Assembly (NCBI GenBank): GCA_040384325.1 | Contig: JAZKJL010000006.1 | Coordinates: 62,001 to 126,000, forward strand | Reading direction: 5' to 3' | DNA length: 64,000 nt | Source: JACMLX01 sp040384325 | GTDB lineage: Bacteria; Gemmatimonadota; Gemmatimonadetes; Gemmatimonadales; Gemmatimonadaceae | Shown here: positions 34,921 through 43,746 of the stretch, one piece after another | How the letters are laid out: each line of letters starts with the position of its first letter | How positions within the stretch are numbered: position 1 is the stretch's first letter | Position numbers and translations under genes: made by a program | Notes under the pieces: generated by a model | Seen by the model: only the letters and a program-made list of their open reading frames with translations | The model's database searches: none | Told to the model about the DNA's origin: nothing

Positions 34921-36297
34921 TCAGACGCCGAGGAACGACATCGCACGGTGAAACACATCTTGCGTCCGCCGGTATGGCGTCAGCGACGGCAGGTTGGTCA
35001 GCATCGGCACCAGCATGTGGTCTCGGTGCAGGGCGCCATGCGACGAGCGATGCGGGATCGGCTCGTAGCGGCCGCGGTAATCCCAGTCGCGCGTCGCACT
35101 GAGGATCATGTCGCCGGTGCGCGCACAGTCGTTCAGCGCCAGGATCTGCACCATCGAGTCGGGATAGTCGGTCTGCTGCGTGCGCTCCCACGCATCGCCC
35201 TCCGACACCCCATGCACGTCGCCGAGGCCCAGCGGATCACCGGTGCCGCAGGTGTAGTGGTACCGATCACGTTCGCGGCGGAGCATCGCCGAGCCGCGCT
35301 TTCCGCCACCACGCACCTCGACGGTCTGCCCGTCATGCGGCAGCAGCAGCAGGTCCACCGACGGTCGCGCCAGCAGCATCGCTGCGGTCTCGTCCCACCG
35401 TGAAGCGAGGGCGGGCCAGAAGGGACGCTGCCGCGACTCGAGGTTCACGAACAGGTGCGCCATCGCATTGCCGCTCACCATCACCGCCATCTGCGGATCA
35501 CGCACGCCGAACACCTTCGGATGGGCCAGCACCCGCATCCCCAACTCGTCGCGGAACAGGTCCGCCAGGTCGTCGTGTGCGTGCACGTCCACGTGGCCAT
35601 GGTCGCTCACCACGAACAGTGCCAGTTCGTCCATCCAGCCTTCCCGCGTCGCAGCAGCCGTCACATCGGCCACGAAGCCGTCCACGATCGTCAGCGCCTG
35701 CCGCACGATCGGATCCGTGTGGCCCACGCTGTGGCTGGTCTTGTCCACGCCGCAGAAGCTGGCGAAGGTGAACTTCGGGCGCTCGCGCAACACACGACCG
35801 AGCATCTCCGCGCTCAGCGCGCGATCCACACCCAGCCACCCCGCCACGTCGCCGCGGAAATGCGTGTAGCCGGCGCGCAGCGCGAACTTGACGGTGTTCG
35901 TCAGCTTGTTGCGATGCGGCAATCCTCGGCCGATCATGTTCATCATCGCCAGTCCGCCGCCGGTACGCTCGAACGCGGTCGGCGTGTCGGGCGTCAGGTC
36001 GCGATCCACCTTCCGCATCTCGCTGCCGATGTAGCTGCGCGTGAAGTGCGGCCAGGCGGTGTCGGCTCGGCTGCGATCGAACCAGCGCAGTCCGGGCAGC
36101 CCGACATGTCCCGGGTGTGCACCCATCAGGAACGGTACGTAGGCGGGGCCGGTGACCGACGGAAACACACTCGTCAGCAGGTGACTGCCTTGCGCCTCGC
36201 GCAGCGCCTGGAGTGCCGGCACCTCACCCGCATCGATCGCGGCGGTGAGTGTGTCGGGGCGGGCGCCGTCGGCGACCACGATGATGACGTGAGGCAA
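34921..36297 (-). CDS. alkaline phosphatase-superfamily phosphodiesterase/nucleotide pyrophosphatase
   Basis: 458 residues, TTG start at 36297 chosen because the metal-binding strand begins at once (VIIVVADGARPDT). The type I phosphodiesterase features follow: SVFPSVTGPAYVPFLMGAHP with the nucleophile Thr, DKTSHSVGHTD with metal-binding Asp/His, VVSDHGHVDVH and, near the end, SSHGALHRDHMLVPM. It hydrolyses a phosphodiester or phosphomonoester; the substrate is unknown. No signal peptide is visible. It is divergent from the LOG-family gene, with the inverted-repeat element between. Confidence 0.82.
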   Translation of the reverse strand: MPHVIIVVADGARPDTLTAAIDAGEVPALQALREAQGSHLLTSVFPSVTGPAYVPFLMGAHPGHVGLPGLRWFDRSRADTAWPHFTRSYIGSEMRKVDRDLTPDTPTAFERTGGGLAMMNMIGRGLPHRNKLTNTVKFALRAGYTHFRGDVAGWLGVDRALSAEMLGRVLRERPKFTFASFCGVDKTSHSVGHTDPIVRQALTIVDGFVADVTAAATREGWMDELALFVVSDHGHVDVHAHDDLADLFRDELGMRVLAHPKVFGVRDPQMAVMVSGNAMAHLFVNLESRQRPFWPALASRWDETAAMLLARPSVDLLLLPHDGQTVEVRGGGKRGSAMLRRERDRYHYTCGTGDPLGLGDVHGVSEGDAWERTQQTDYPDSMVQILALNDCARTGDMILSATRDWDYRGRYEPIPHRSSHGALHRDHMLVPMLTNLPSLTPYRRTQDVFHRAMSFLGV

Positions 36298-36377
36298 GTG
36301 CGACGGGCGGAGCGCCGGAAGGGTCGCTGCCTCTCCGACGGCCGAGGCAGGATGGACACGCGTAGCGCTACAATTCT

Positions 36378-36539
36378 AGTGTAGTGTGGCCGAAGTTCCC
36401 TGGCCAAAGGCGGGCGATGGGTTCTGGCGCCAGCCAAGGCGCAGCCCGCAGCGATACCAGCGGTATCGCGAGGAGTTGCAACGCCGGATGGGGCCAGAAG
36501 ACGCGCCCGACTGCCAGGAGACGTCGGCTACACTACACT
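36378..36539. repeat. 162-bp sequence with 27-bp terminal inverted repeats (MITE-like)
   Basis: The left end begins AGTGTAGTGTGGCCGA and the reverse complement of the right end begins AGTGTAGTGTAGCCGA; over 27 bases 23 match. The interior is GC-rich with a small hairpin (GATACC-AGC-GGTATC). No protein-like frame is seen. It sits in the 307-bp gap between two divergent genes. It could be a non-autonomous transposable element or a long structured leader; one copy only is in the window. Confidence 0.5.
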
Positions 36540-36604
36540 TTCCGGCCCGGCGTCCGTGCGGATGCGCAGGCGTCATCCACCGCGTCACTCCATCCCCGTC
36601 CTGC

Positions 36605-37639
36605 ATGCCCGCGAAGCGCGCCAAGCCCACCGTCACCCCCGATCCGGATGCCGCGACCCGCCGTAATGGCAAGGCGGTCCGCGCGAAGACCGCCGGCGGC
36701 AAGAAGGCCGACGTGGCCACCATGCAGCGCGCCGAGGCCGAGGCGCTGCAGGGGGTGATGGAGCGGCACGTGGACGGGCATCGCAGCGCCGGACGCCCCA
36801 CGCCGCTCGACAACCGCGTCATCTCGCCCACCAAGGCGCCGATGAAGGAGACGGTGCAGCCGCCCAGCGCGCCGAAGAAGCCGGCGCCGCTCATCAAGCC
36901 CACGGTGGACACCGACATCCGCGACGTGGTGCCGCTCACCGAGGACTCCAAGCTGCTGCAGTCGCCGGGGCCGCGCGACGACTTCACGCGCACCGATCCG
37001 TGGCGTGTGCTGCGCATGACCGGCGAGATCATCGAAGGGTTCGATGCGCTGGCGCGAGTGGAGAAGGGCGTCTCGATCTTCGGCTCCGCGCGCACGTCAC
37101 CCGACGATCCGCAGTATCTCGCCGCCACCGAGGTGGCGCGGCTGCTGGGCGAGGCGGGTTTCTCGATCATCACCGGTGCCGGCCCCGGCATCATGGAAGC
37201 GGCCAACAAGGGCGCCCGCATCGCCGGCGCGCCGAGCATCGGCTGCAACATCGAGCTGCCGTTCGAGCAGGGCGCCAATCCGTATGTCGACACGCTGGTC
37301 AGCTTCCGCTACTTCATGGTCCGCAAGACCATGTTCATCAAGTACAGCAATGCGTTCATCTGCTTTCCCGGCGGCTTCGGCACGCTCGACGAACTGTTCG
37401 AGGCGGTGACGCTGATCCAGACCGGCAAGATCTTTCAGTTCCCCGTGATCCTCTTCGGCACGCACTACTGGGCTGGCCTGGTGCGCTGGCTGCAGTCGCG
37501 CGTGCTGAGCGAACGGAAGATCAGTCCCGGTGACCTCGACCTGATGCTGCTCACCGACGATCCGGCCGAGGCGGCGCGCGCGGTGATCGAGGCGCACGCG
37601 GCGAAGGAACACCAGTCCGCACGCGGCACACCACACTGA
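36605..37639 (+). CDS. LOG-family (TIGR00730-type) Rossmann protein with long basic N-terminus
   Basis: 344 residues from the ATG at 36605. The C-terminal core (about 155-330) has VSIFGSARTSPDDP, GFSIITGAGPGIMEAANKGA, the family signature PGGFGTLDELFE and a following active-site region. These proteins hydrolyse nucleoside monophosphates to base and ribose 5-phosphate (cytokinin-activating LOG type) or related substrates. The first 130 residues are an Ala/Lys/Arg/Pro-rich extension with no fold I recognise, absent from short LOG proteins. The stop shares one base with the next start. Confidence 0.8.
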   Translation: MPAKRAKPTVTPDPDAATRRNGKAVRAKTAGGKKADVATMQRAEAEALQGVMERHVDGHRSAGRPTPLDNRVISPTKAPMKETVQPPSAPKKPAPLIKPTVDTDIRDVVPLTEDSKLLQSPGPRDDFTRTDPWRVLRMTGEIIEGFDALARVEKGVSIFGSARTSPDDPQYLAATEVARLLGEAGFSIITGAGPGIMEAANKGARIAGAPSIGCNIELPFEQGANPYVDTLVSFRYFMVRKTMFIKYSNAFICFPGGFGTLDELFEAVTLIQTGKIFQFPVILFGTHYWAGLVRWLQSRVLSERKISPGDLDLMLLTDDPAEAARAVIEAHAAKEHQSARGTPH

Positions 37640-37866
37640 TGGAGCCGATGCAGCGCCTCGAGCGCACGATCAAGGTGATCGTCGCCATGATCTCGCTCGT
37701 GGGGCTGAGCTTCATCGGGTTGCGCGTCTACGCCAGTCGGTCGCGCATCGGCCTGCCCGACCCGCCACGCGAGTGCGCCGCAGTGGGCCGTACCTACGAT
37801 TCCACCACCCGTACCTGCCTGCCGGCGCCTCGGCGTGGCGGGCAGTCAGTGCCGGTCACGCCGTGA
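37639..37866 (+). CDS. small single-pass membrane protein
   Basis: 75 residues. One hydrophobic helix near the N-terminus (VIVAMISLVGLSFIGLRVYA), then a short Pro/Arg-rich tail with two cysteines (RECAAVG...RTCLP). It overlaps the genes on both sides (1 and 4 bp), so it is translated as part of their operon. Function unknown. Confidence 0.6.
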   Translation: MEPMQRLERTIKVIVAMISLVGLSFIGLRVYASRSRIGLPDPPRECAAVGRTYDSTTRTCLPAPRRGGQSVPVTP

Positions 37867-38960
37867 CCGAGTTCGGCACCCCGGTGTGGGACGCGCCGGA
37901 CACATGGACGCCGCTGCATCCACTCGAAGGCGATATGAGCGCGGACGTCTGCGTGATCGGCCTCGGTGGCAGCGGACTGGTGGCCGTGCGTGAACTGTGC
38001 GCGCACGGCATCCACGTCATCGGCATCGATGCGGCCGATGTGGGTGCCGGCGCCGCAGGTCGCAACGGTGGCCTGCTGCTCGCCGGCCTCGCCGACTTCC
38101 ATCACGACGCGGTGCAACGTCTCGGGCACGAGACTGCCATATCTTTTTATCAGCGCACGCTCGACGAACTGGATCACGTCTTCACGGAATTCCCCCAGTG
38201 CACGCAACGCACGGGTTCACTGCGCATCGCCGCCTCGGCCGCCGAGCGAGACGACTGCCGCGCACAGCTGGCGCAGTTGCACGCGGACGGCTTTCCCGGC
38301 GAGTGGTACGACGGTCCGGAAGGTGAGGGGCTGCTGCTGCCCAGCGACGGTGTGATGCAACCGCTGCGGCGTGTGCGTGCGATGGCCCGGGCGGCAGTGC
38401 AGGCTGGCGCCCGGCTGCATGGTGCGACGCGTGCACTTCAGGTCGAAGGTCACAGCGTCGTCACCGATCGTGGCACCGTGCACTGCGACCGCGTCATCGT
38501 GGCTGTGGATGGTCGCCTCGAGGCGTTGCTCCCCGAACTCGCACCGCGTGTCCGCACCGCGCGACTGCAGATGCTCGCCACCGCGCCAGCGACCGACGTC
38601 ACCGTGCCGCGCCCGGTGTACTGGCGCGATGGCTACGAGTACTGGCAGCAGCTTCCGGATGGTGGTATCGCGCTGGGTGGCTTCCGCGACACCGAGGTCG
38701 AGCAGGAGTGGACGCACGACACCGCGCCATCGGCCACGATCCAGGCACGGCTCGAGCAGTTCCTGCGACAGCACATCGGTACCCAGGCGCCGATCACGCA
38801 TCGCTGGGCGGCGAGCGTCAGCTACACCGAGAACGGCGCCCCGATCTGCGAGGAGGTGCGCGACGGCGTGTTCGCGATCGGTGCCTACAGCGGCACGGGC
38901 AACATCGTCGGCGCCCTCTGCGCGCGTGATGCGGCAGTGTGGGCCTGTCAGGCAAGCTGA
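37863..38960 (+). CDS. FAD-dependent amino-acid/amine oxidoreductase (DAO family)
   Basis: 365 residues from the GTG at 37863. The FAD Rossmann motif is VCVIGLGGSGLVAVRELCAH near residue 25, followed by the acidic IDAADVG and GRNGGLLLAG. The C-terminal flavin segment is AYSGTGNIVGAL. This layout is that of the DAO family that includes glycine oxidase and gamma-glutamylputrescine oxidase. No signal peptide. The substrate is not readable from sequence. Confidence 0.8.
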   Translation: MTEFGTPVWDAPDTWTPLHPLEGDMSADVCVIGLGGSGLVAVRELCAHGIHVIGIDAADVGAGAAGRNGGLLLAGLADFHHDAVQRLGHETAISFYQRTLDELDHVFTEFPQCTQRTGSLRIAASAAERDDCRAQLAQLHADGFPGEWYDGPEGEGLLLPSDGVMQPLRRVRAMARAAVQAGARLHGATRALQVEGHSVVTDRGTVHCDRVIVAVDGRLEALLPELAPRVRTARLQMLATAPATDVTVPRPVYWRDGYEYWQQLPDGGIALGGFRDTEVEQEWTHDTAPSATIQARLEQFLRQHIGTQAPITHRWAASVSYTENGAPICEEVRDGVFAIGAYSGTGNIVGALCARDAAVWACQAS

Positions 38961-39008
38961 GACGAGATCAGTCGAGCGTTCGCAGGCGCAGACCGCGCCA
39001 ACCCGCTC

Positions 39009-39512
39009 TCACGGCGTCACGAACGCCGCCTCCCGCTCGCGACGCGCCTCCGCCGCCGCCTCCTCGATCGCGATCGCCTTCAGGTTCTCGTCGTACGTCA
39101 GCCGCTGGCTCTCCGTCAGCAGCGTCCGCAGCTGCGCCAGCTCCTTCCGCCGCAGCTCTGCCATCCGCTGCAACGCCCGCTCCACACCCTGTCGCTCGAA
39201 CGGCCCACGCTGCAGCAGCGTCACGCGCGCCGCGCGGATCGGGCCCGCTTCGTCGTTGAACAACTTGCGATAGCGCTCTTCCAGCAGCTCGATCGCGTCG
39301 CGCTGCAGGTCGGAGAGCTCCGTCACGTTGAGCAGCGGTCGCTCCAGCGAGGCCCACTGCGCCGTCAGGTCCTCGATCGACATCCGCGGCTGCGACGACG
39401 CCACCGTGCCCTGCGCCGCCGCCACGGTCGTGAACAGCATCGGGGCGCCAAGGCTCAACGCGGCGAGAATGGCGAAACGACGGGCGGTCGATGAGCGGAT
39501 GCGGAACGACAT
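39009..39512 (-). CDS. periplasmic Spy/CpxP-like helical protein
   Basis: 167 residues from the ATG at 39512, giving a signal peptide (ARRFAILAALSLGAPMLFTTVAAAQ). The mature part is helical and charged, with NVTELSDLQRDAIELLEERY and ELAQLRTLLTESQRLTYDENLKAI, resembling LTXXQ/Spy-type periplasmic chaperone-like proteins. The neighbouring gene encodes a protein with the same helix pattern, so they look like paralogues. Assignment rests on general pattern. Confidence 0.6.
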   Translation of the reverse strand: MSFRIRSSTARRFAILAALSLGAPMLFTTVAAAQGTVASSQPRMSIEDLTAQWASLERPLLNVTELSDLQRDAIELLEERYRKLFNDEAGPIRAARVTLLQRGPFERQGVERALQRMAELRRKELAQLRTLLTESQRLTYDENLKAIAIEEAAAEARREREAAFVTP

Positions 39513-39578
39513 GCCAGACTCCGGATGTGAGACGGTGATGCGACACCCGCGGTGCCGGACCCGTTGCAGGATGTGAAA

Positions 39579-39617
39579 ACGGCGCGGGGCTGGCAAGTTC
39601 CGCCAGCCCCGCGCCGT
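39579..39617 (-). terminator. strong intrinsic terminator
   Basis: A perfect 16-bp stem (39579-39594 with 39602-39617) and a 7-base loop. Read on the minus strand it is followed by TTTTCACAT. It lies 19 bp after the stop of the Spy-like gene at 39636-40103. Confidence 0.85.
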
Positions 39618-39635
39618 CCACCCCTGCCAACCGGT

Positions 39636-40103
39636 TCACTCCGGCGGGTTGCCCATGCGCTGGCGCATCTGCGCCGCACGCTCGGCGTCTTCCGCCTGCA
39701 TCGCCTTCACGTTCTCGTCAAACTTGGGATGCTGCGCGGCGGTCAGGATCGCACGGGCCGCGGCCAGCTCCTCCTTCTGCATCGTGGTCATGTTCTCACG
39801 CATCTTCATCATCGCCGACATGTCGGGCGGGGTGCCGGCCTGACGCGCGGCCATCATCGCCTCGCGCTGTGCCGTGCTGGCGGCGGTGAACTTCACCTTG
39901 TACGCCGCTTCCAGCTTGCTCAGCGTGTCCTTCTGGGCGTCGGTCAGCCCCTCCACACCAGCCAGGGGGCGCTCCAGCAGCGCCATCGCATCCGGCGCCC
40001 GACGCTGGCCGCCACCCGGCGGGCCACCCTGGGCACCTGCTGTCACGGCCGTACCGATCAGGAGCGCTGCCGTCAGGGCAGCCGCACGCATGGAACGAGT
40101 CAT
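39636..40103 (-). CDS. periplasmic Spy/LTXXQ-like helical protein
   Basis: 155 residues; the ATG at 40103 has GGAGAGA a few bases upstream. Signal peptide MTRSMRAAALTAALLIGTAVTAGAQ, then a Gly/Pro-rich stretch and helices with LTDAQKDTLSKLEAAYKVKF, MQKEELAAARAILTAAQHPKF and a Met-rich segment (PPDMSAMMKMRENMTTM), which could bind copper or other soft metals. It has its own terminator. Confidence 0.65.
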   Translation of the reverse strand: MTRSMRAAALTAALLIGTAVTAGAQGGPPGGGQRRAPDAMALLERPLAGVEGLTDAQKDTLSKLEAAYKVKFTAASTAQREAMMAARQAGTPPDMSAMMKMRENMTTMQKEELAAARAILTAAQHPKFDENVKAMQAEDAERAAQMRQRMGNPPE

Positions 40104-40283
40104 CCGGGTCTCTCCGATGAGTTGATGCGCCCGCCGCGACCGGGGCGGGGCAGTGGTGTGACCGGCCTCGGACGCCGTGCCACACCATCCTGTACCCCGC
40201 AGCAGCCGATTGCGTTTGCCGGGCGCCGGGCGTGGTTCCGCAGGCGCGCCTCGGGCCTTACACTCCCCTGAAACAACTGCTCA

Positions 40284-40338
40284 CCCGTGGTCATTTGCCG
40301 CTGATTGCCGCCACGTAAAAGAATGTGCTAAACCGCGA
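40284..40338 (+). promoter_or_regulatory. SAM-II riboswitch
   Basis: CGTGG (40286-40290) pairs with CCACG (40311-40315) around a loop TCATTTGCCGCTGATTGCCG, followed by TAAAAGAATGTGCTAAACCG. The stem, the AUUUG in the loop and the 3' GCUAAA are the conserved marks of the SAM-II (metA) aptamer, an H-type pseudoknot that binds S-adenosylmethionine. It stands about 100 bp before metZ, a methionine-synthesis gene, which is its usual target. Binding of SAM should lower expression. Confidence 0.85.
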
Positions 40339-40340
40339 GT

Positions 40341-40372
40341 GCCCGGCGGCCTCCATGTCTGCCGGGCTTTGT
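40341..40372 (+). terminator. hairpin after the riboswitch, possible attenuator
   Basis: GCCCGGC (40341-40347) pairs with GCCGGGC (40361-40367), then TTTGTGTGTT. It follows the SAM-II aptamer by a few bases and precedes metZ by 70 bp. A stem with a U-rich tail here suggests transcriptional control, unlike the translational mode described for several SAM-II RNAs. Confidence 0.5.
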
Positions 40373-40440
40373 GTGTTGGCGACCCGCCGGGTCCGCCGCT
40401 GCACGCTCGCCAGGCGGACCTCCTGCCTCGCCATCGTCCC

Positions 40441-41643
40441 GTGCCCGACCTCCCGCTTCGCCCCACACGCCCGCTGCATCCCGACACGATCGCGATCCGT
40501 ACCCAGACCGCGCGCGGCGCCGAGCGTGAACACTCCACGCCCCTCTTCCTCACCTCGAGCTTCGTGTTCGACGATGCCGAGCAGGCGCGTGCCCTCTTCG
40601 CGGAGGAGGAGCAGGGCAACATCTACAGCCGCTACTCCAACCCGAACACCGACGAGTTCGTGCGCAAGATGGCGCTGCTGGAAGGCGCCGAGGACGGCAT
40701 CGCGTTCGCCAGCGGCATGGCGGCGGTGTTCGGCAGCATGGCCGCGTACCTGAAGAGCGGCGATCACGTCGTCGCCTCGCGCGCATTGTTCGGATCCACG
40801 CACCAGCTGTTCACGAAGCTCTTCCCGCGCTGGGGTGTCACCGCCACCTACGTCGATGCCGACGCCACCGCGGAGCAGTGGGCCGCCGCGGTGCAGCCGT
40901 CGACGCGCATCGTCTTCGTCGAGACACCGTCCAATCCCGGCCTGGCGCTCATCGACCTCGCCATGCTCGGCACGCTCTGCCGCGAGCGCGACCTGCTGTT
41001 CATCGTGGACAACTGCTTCACCACGCCGCTGCTGCAGCAGCCGGTGAAGTGGGGTGCCCATCTGGTGGTGCACTCGGCCACCAAGTTCATCGACGGCCAG
41101 GGCCGGGTGCTGGGAGGCGTGGTGGTGGGCTCGGCGGCGCTGATCAACGAGCTGCGCTGGTTCATTCGGCACACCGGGCCGGCGCTGTCGCCGTTCAACG
41201 CCTGGGTGCTGTCGAAGAGTCTCGAGACGCTGTCGGTGCGCATGGAGCGGCACTGCGCCAACGCGCTCGCGCTGGCGATGCACTTCGAGAACCACGCCGC
41301 GCTCGACTTCGTGCGCTATCCGTACCTCGCCAGCCATCCCGATCACGCGCTGGCCCTGCGGCAGATGTCGGCCGGGGGCGGGATCGTGGTGCTGGAACTG
41401 AAGGGTGGCCTGGATCGCGCGCGCCGCTTCCTCGACGCGCTGGAATTGCTCTCGCACACACCGAACCTCGGCGACGTGCGCAGCATCGTCACACACCCCA
41501 CTTCCACCACCCACTCCAAGCTGACCGAGGCGGAGCGGCTGCAGGTGGGCATCGTGCCTGGGCTGGTCCGGATCTCGGTCGGGCTGGAGCATCGTGCGGA
41601 CATCATCGCCGACATCGAGCAGGCTCTCGATCGCTCGGAGTGA
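40441..41643 (+). CDS. metZ: O-succinylhomoserine sulfhydrylase
   Basis: 400 residues from the GTG at 40441, which gives the family's usual length; the longer open frame upstream covers the riboswitch and is not coding. A PLP-dependent Cys/Met metabolism enzyme: TPLFLTSSFVFDDAEQA, YSRYSNPNTDEF, the ring-stacking region ASGMAAVFGS, VDNCFTTPLLQQP and the PLP lysine in HSATKFIDGQGR. It makes homocysteine from O-succinylhomoserine and sulfide. SAM-responsive control is seen upstream. Confidence 0.9.
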   Translation: MPDLPLRPTRPLHPDTIAIRTQTARGAEREHSTPLFLTSSFVFDDAEQARALFAEEEQGNIYSRYSNPNTDEFVRKMALLEGAEDGIAFASGMAAVFGSMAAYLKSGDHVVASRALFGSTHQLFTKLFPRWGVTATYVDADATAEQWAAAVQPSTRIVFVETPSNPGLALIDLAMLGTLCRERDLLFIVDNCFTTPLLQQPVKWGAHLVVHSATKFIDGQGRVLGGVVVGSAALINELRWFIRHTGPALSPFNAWVLSKSLETLSVRMERHCANALALAMHFENHAALDFVRYPYLASHPDHALALRQMSAGGGIVVLELKGGLDRARRFLDALELLSHTPNLGDVRSIVTHPTSTTHSKLTEAERLQVGIVPGLVRISVGLEHRADIIADIEQALDRSE

Positions 41644-41764
41644 GCTGATCGATGGCCGCTGACCGGCACCGGCGGGCCGACCTGCGGCACACCTGCGTCC
41701 GGCCGGTGTCATGCATAGGATTCTGGGACCATCGACCGTCCGACCCTTCTCCGGGATTGCCTGC

Positions 41765-42259
41765 ATGACACCGGTTCTCCGCACCCTGCTTCTCACGGCC
41801 TGCCTTGGCAGCGCCGTCGCGTTCGTCGGCTCGCAGCCGTCGGTTGCCGCCGCCGAGCGGCCGCTGGTGCACGAGGTCAGCGCGCAGGCGCCACCGGTGA
41901 ACAAGTACGGCGAGCTGTGTGCCGCCTGTCATCAGGCCAATGGCGCCGGTCTCGAAGGCGCATTCCCGCCGCTGGCCGGCTCCGAGTACGTGAGCGGCCC
42001 GGCCGCCGTGCCGATCGCGATCGTGCTCCACGGCCTGCAGGGCGAGATCACGGTGAAGGGCAAGAAGTACAACGGTGCGATGATGGCGTGGGGCGGCGTG
42101 CTGAACGATGCCGACTTGGCCGCCACCCTCACGTACGTGCGCAGTCAGTGGGGCAACCGCTCGGCTCCCGTGACCGCTGCGCAGGTCCGTGCCGTCCGCG
42201 CCAGGTTCGCGTCGCGCACCACGCCGTTCACGGCCGCGGAGCTGCGCACGGTCAAGTAG
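41765..42259 (+). CDS. secreted class I cytochrome c
   Basis: 164 residues from the ATG at 41765 with a signal peptide (LRTLLLTACLGSAVAFVGS). One haem c site, CAACH, followed by NGAGLEGAFPPLAGS, and a distal methionine candidate in YNGAMMAWGG. LNDADLAATLTYVRSQWGN is the typical last helix of small cytochromes c. The 30 residues after it are an extension. It is probably an electron carrier in the periplasm. Confidence 0.85.
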   Translation: MTPVLRTLLLTACLGSAVAFVGSQPSVAAAERPLVHEVSAQAPPVNKYGELCAACHQANGAGLEGAFPPLAGSEYVSGPAAVPIAIVLHGLQGEITVKGKKYNGAMMAWGGVLNDADLAATLTYVRSQWGNRSAPVTAAQVRAVRARFASRTTPFTAAELRTVK

Positions 42260-42292
42260 GGACGATGGGACGCGGCGTCAGCGTCGAGAACA

Positions 42293-43165
42293 TCAGGCGC
42301 TGACCGCCGGCGTCGGCCGGCGCCGCACGAACCGGATGAAGTTCCGACGCGAGTATTCGCCGCGACTGGCCCAGCCAGTGAGCGACTCGCCACCCATCAC
42401 CGTGCGCAGGATTGCGTCGTCAGTCGCTCCCTGCATGATCGCCGCCGTGATCACGGCGACCTGCTGACGGATCCACGCCGCCTTGGCTCGCAGCGCCGCC
42501 GCCGCATCGGGCACCAGGCCACGATGCGCGCAGAACATCCGAACCGGCTCCAAGGCGGCGATCCGGTCCAGCGAGTCGATCGAGGCCCACAGATTCTCGT
42601 CGTGATGGGCGATGCGCACGGCGACGCCGAGAAAGAGGTCGCCGGCGAAGAGGGTGCGTGTGGCCGCGTCCCAGACCACATGATGGTCGGCGCAGTGTCC
42701 CGGCGCCGAGAGTACTGACAGTGCACCGGGATCGAACGGCACCACCGAGGTCCGGAGTGGCGCCGTGCTCGACCAGACCAGCCGGCGATAGGCACGGATC
42801 GGGGCCACCTCGGTGACCAGCGCCTGTGTGGCTGGCGCCAGCCAGAGCGGCAGCCCGCGCGCCGCCACCAGTTCCACGTTGCCGGCGTGATCCTCGTGGT
42901 GGTGCGTCAGGATCACGCCGCGCACGTGGGTCGAGTCCAGCAGGCGTGCGAAATCGCGTCGCGCGGCGCCGAAGCCGGTGTCCACCAGCACGCCGTCGGC
43001 GGTCACGAATGCGCTCGACGAAAAACCCGCGACGCGCCCCGCCGGTGAGGCAAAGCGCCACTGCACCACCCCGTCGTGCAGCAGCGTGTCAACCACGAAC
43101 CGACTCGTCCATTGTGCGGCGCGCGGCAGCCGTCCCGACCGTGTTGTGCCCCAAATCCCCGCCAC
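42293..43165 (-). CDS. metallo-beta-lactamase-fold hydrolase
   Basis: 290 residues, GTG at 43165 (an in-frame stop lies 9 bp upstream). Metal site LTHHHEDHAGN (HxHxDH), then APGHCADHHVVWD and LFAGDLFLG, the normal order of zinc ligands. A C-terminal helical extension (WIRQQVAVITAAIMQGATDD...LTGWASRGEYSRRNFIRF) resembles those of glyoxalase-II-like or LACTB2-like members. The substrate is unknown. Confidence 0.8.
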   Translation of the reverse strand: MAGIWGTTRSGRLPRAAQWTSRFVVDTLLHDGVVQWRFASPAGRVAGFSSSAFVTADGVLVDTGFGAARRDFARLLDSTHVRGVILTHHHEDHAGNVELVAARGLPLWLAPATQALVTEVAPIRAYRRLVWSSTAPLRTSVVPFDPGALSVLSAPGHCADHHVVWDAATRTLFAGDLFLGVAVRIAHHDENLWASIDSLDRIAALEPVRMFCAHRGLVPDAAAALRAKAAWIRQQVAVITAAIMQGATDDAILRTVMGGESLTGWASRGEYSRRNFIRFVRRRPTPAVSA

Positions 43166-43238
43166 ATAGGTTCATATCGTCCGCCCGGCCCCCACTGGCC
43201 GGGCGCAGTCGTTTCCCCGTGCAGCAACGGTTGGTCCC

Positions 43239-43715
43239 ATGATCGAAGCCCTCAAGGAAAAACTCGGGAGTGAAGTCGCGAAGCTGCGGCACGAGCTGAC
43301 CGTCACGCTCCCGCAGGAGATCAAAAAGGCGGTGGATCACGGCGACCTGCGCGAGAACAGCGAGTACAAGGCTGCGCTCGAGCGGCAGCGGTTCGTGCAG
43401 GCGCGCCTCGGACAGCTGGTGGCACGGCTCAGCAAGCTCTCCGACATCGACGTCTCGCAGATCCCCACCGATCGCGTCGGCCTCGGCAGCCGCGTCACGG
43501 TCGAGGATCAGGTCACCGAGGAGCGGGAAATCTATGAACTCGTCTTCGGCGACGGTGGTGAGCTGATCGAGGGTCAGGTCAGCATGTCGTCACCGATCGG
43601 ATTGGCGCTGCAGAACAAGAGCGTCGGCGAACTGGCGCTGCTCAAGCTGCCCGCGCGTACCCGCCGCCTGCGCATCGTCGACCTCGTCACGTTCCACCAG
43701 ATCGACCTGCTCTGA
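43239..43715 (+). CDS. greA: transcription elongation factor GreA
   Basis: 158 residues, the usual size. N-terminal coiled coil with the tip motif DHGDLRENSEYKAALERQ, whose acidic residues enter the RNA polymerase channel to stimulate cleavage of backtracked RNA. The C-terminal FKBP-like domain shows VGLGSRVTVEDQ, and MSSPIGLALQNKSVGELALL. Followed by an intrinsic terminator. Confidence 0.92.
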   Translation: MIEALKEKLGSEVAKLRHELTVTLPQEIKKAVDHGDLRENSEYKAALERQRFVQARLGQLVARLSKLSDIDVSQIPTDRVGLGSRVTVEDQVTEEREIYELVFGDGGELIEGQVSMSSPIGLALQNKSVGELALLKLPARTRRLRIVDLVTFHQIDLL

Positions 43716-43746
43716 CCCGGCGATCGTTCGCCGCCGTCGTGCCATC

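Noticed and set aside
40177..40440. N-terminal 88-codon extension of metZ
   Set aside because: It would translate the SAM-II aptamer and hairpin; the GTG at 40441 gives the family's length.
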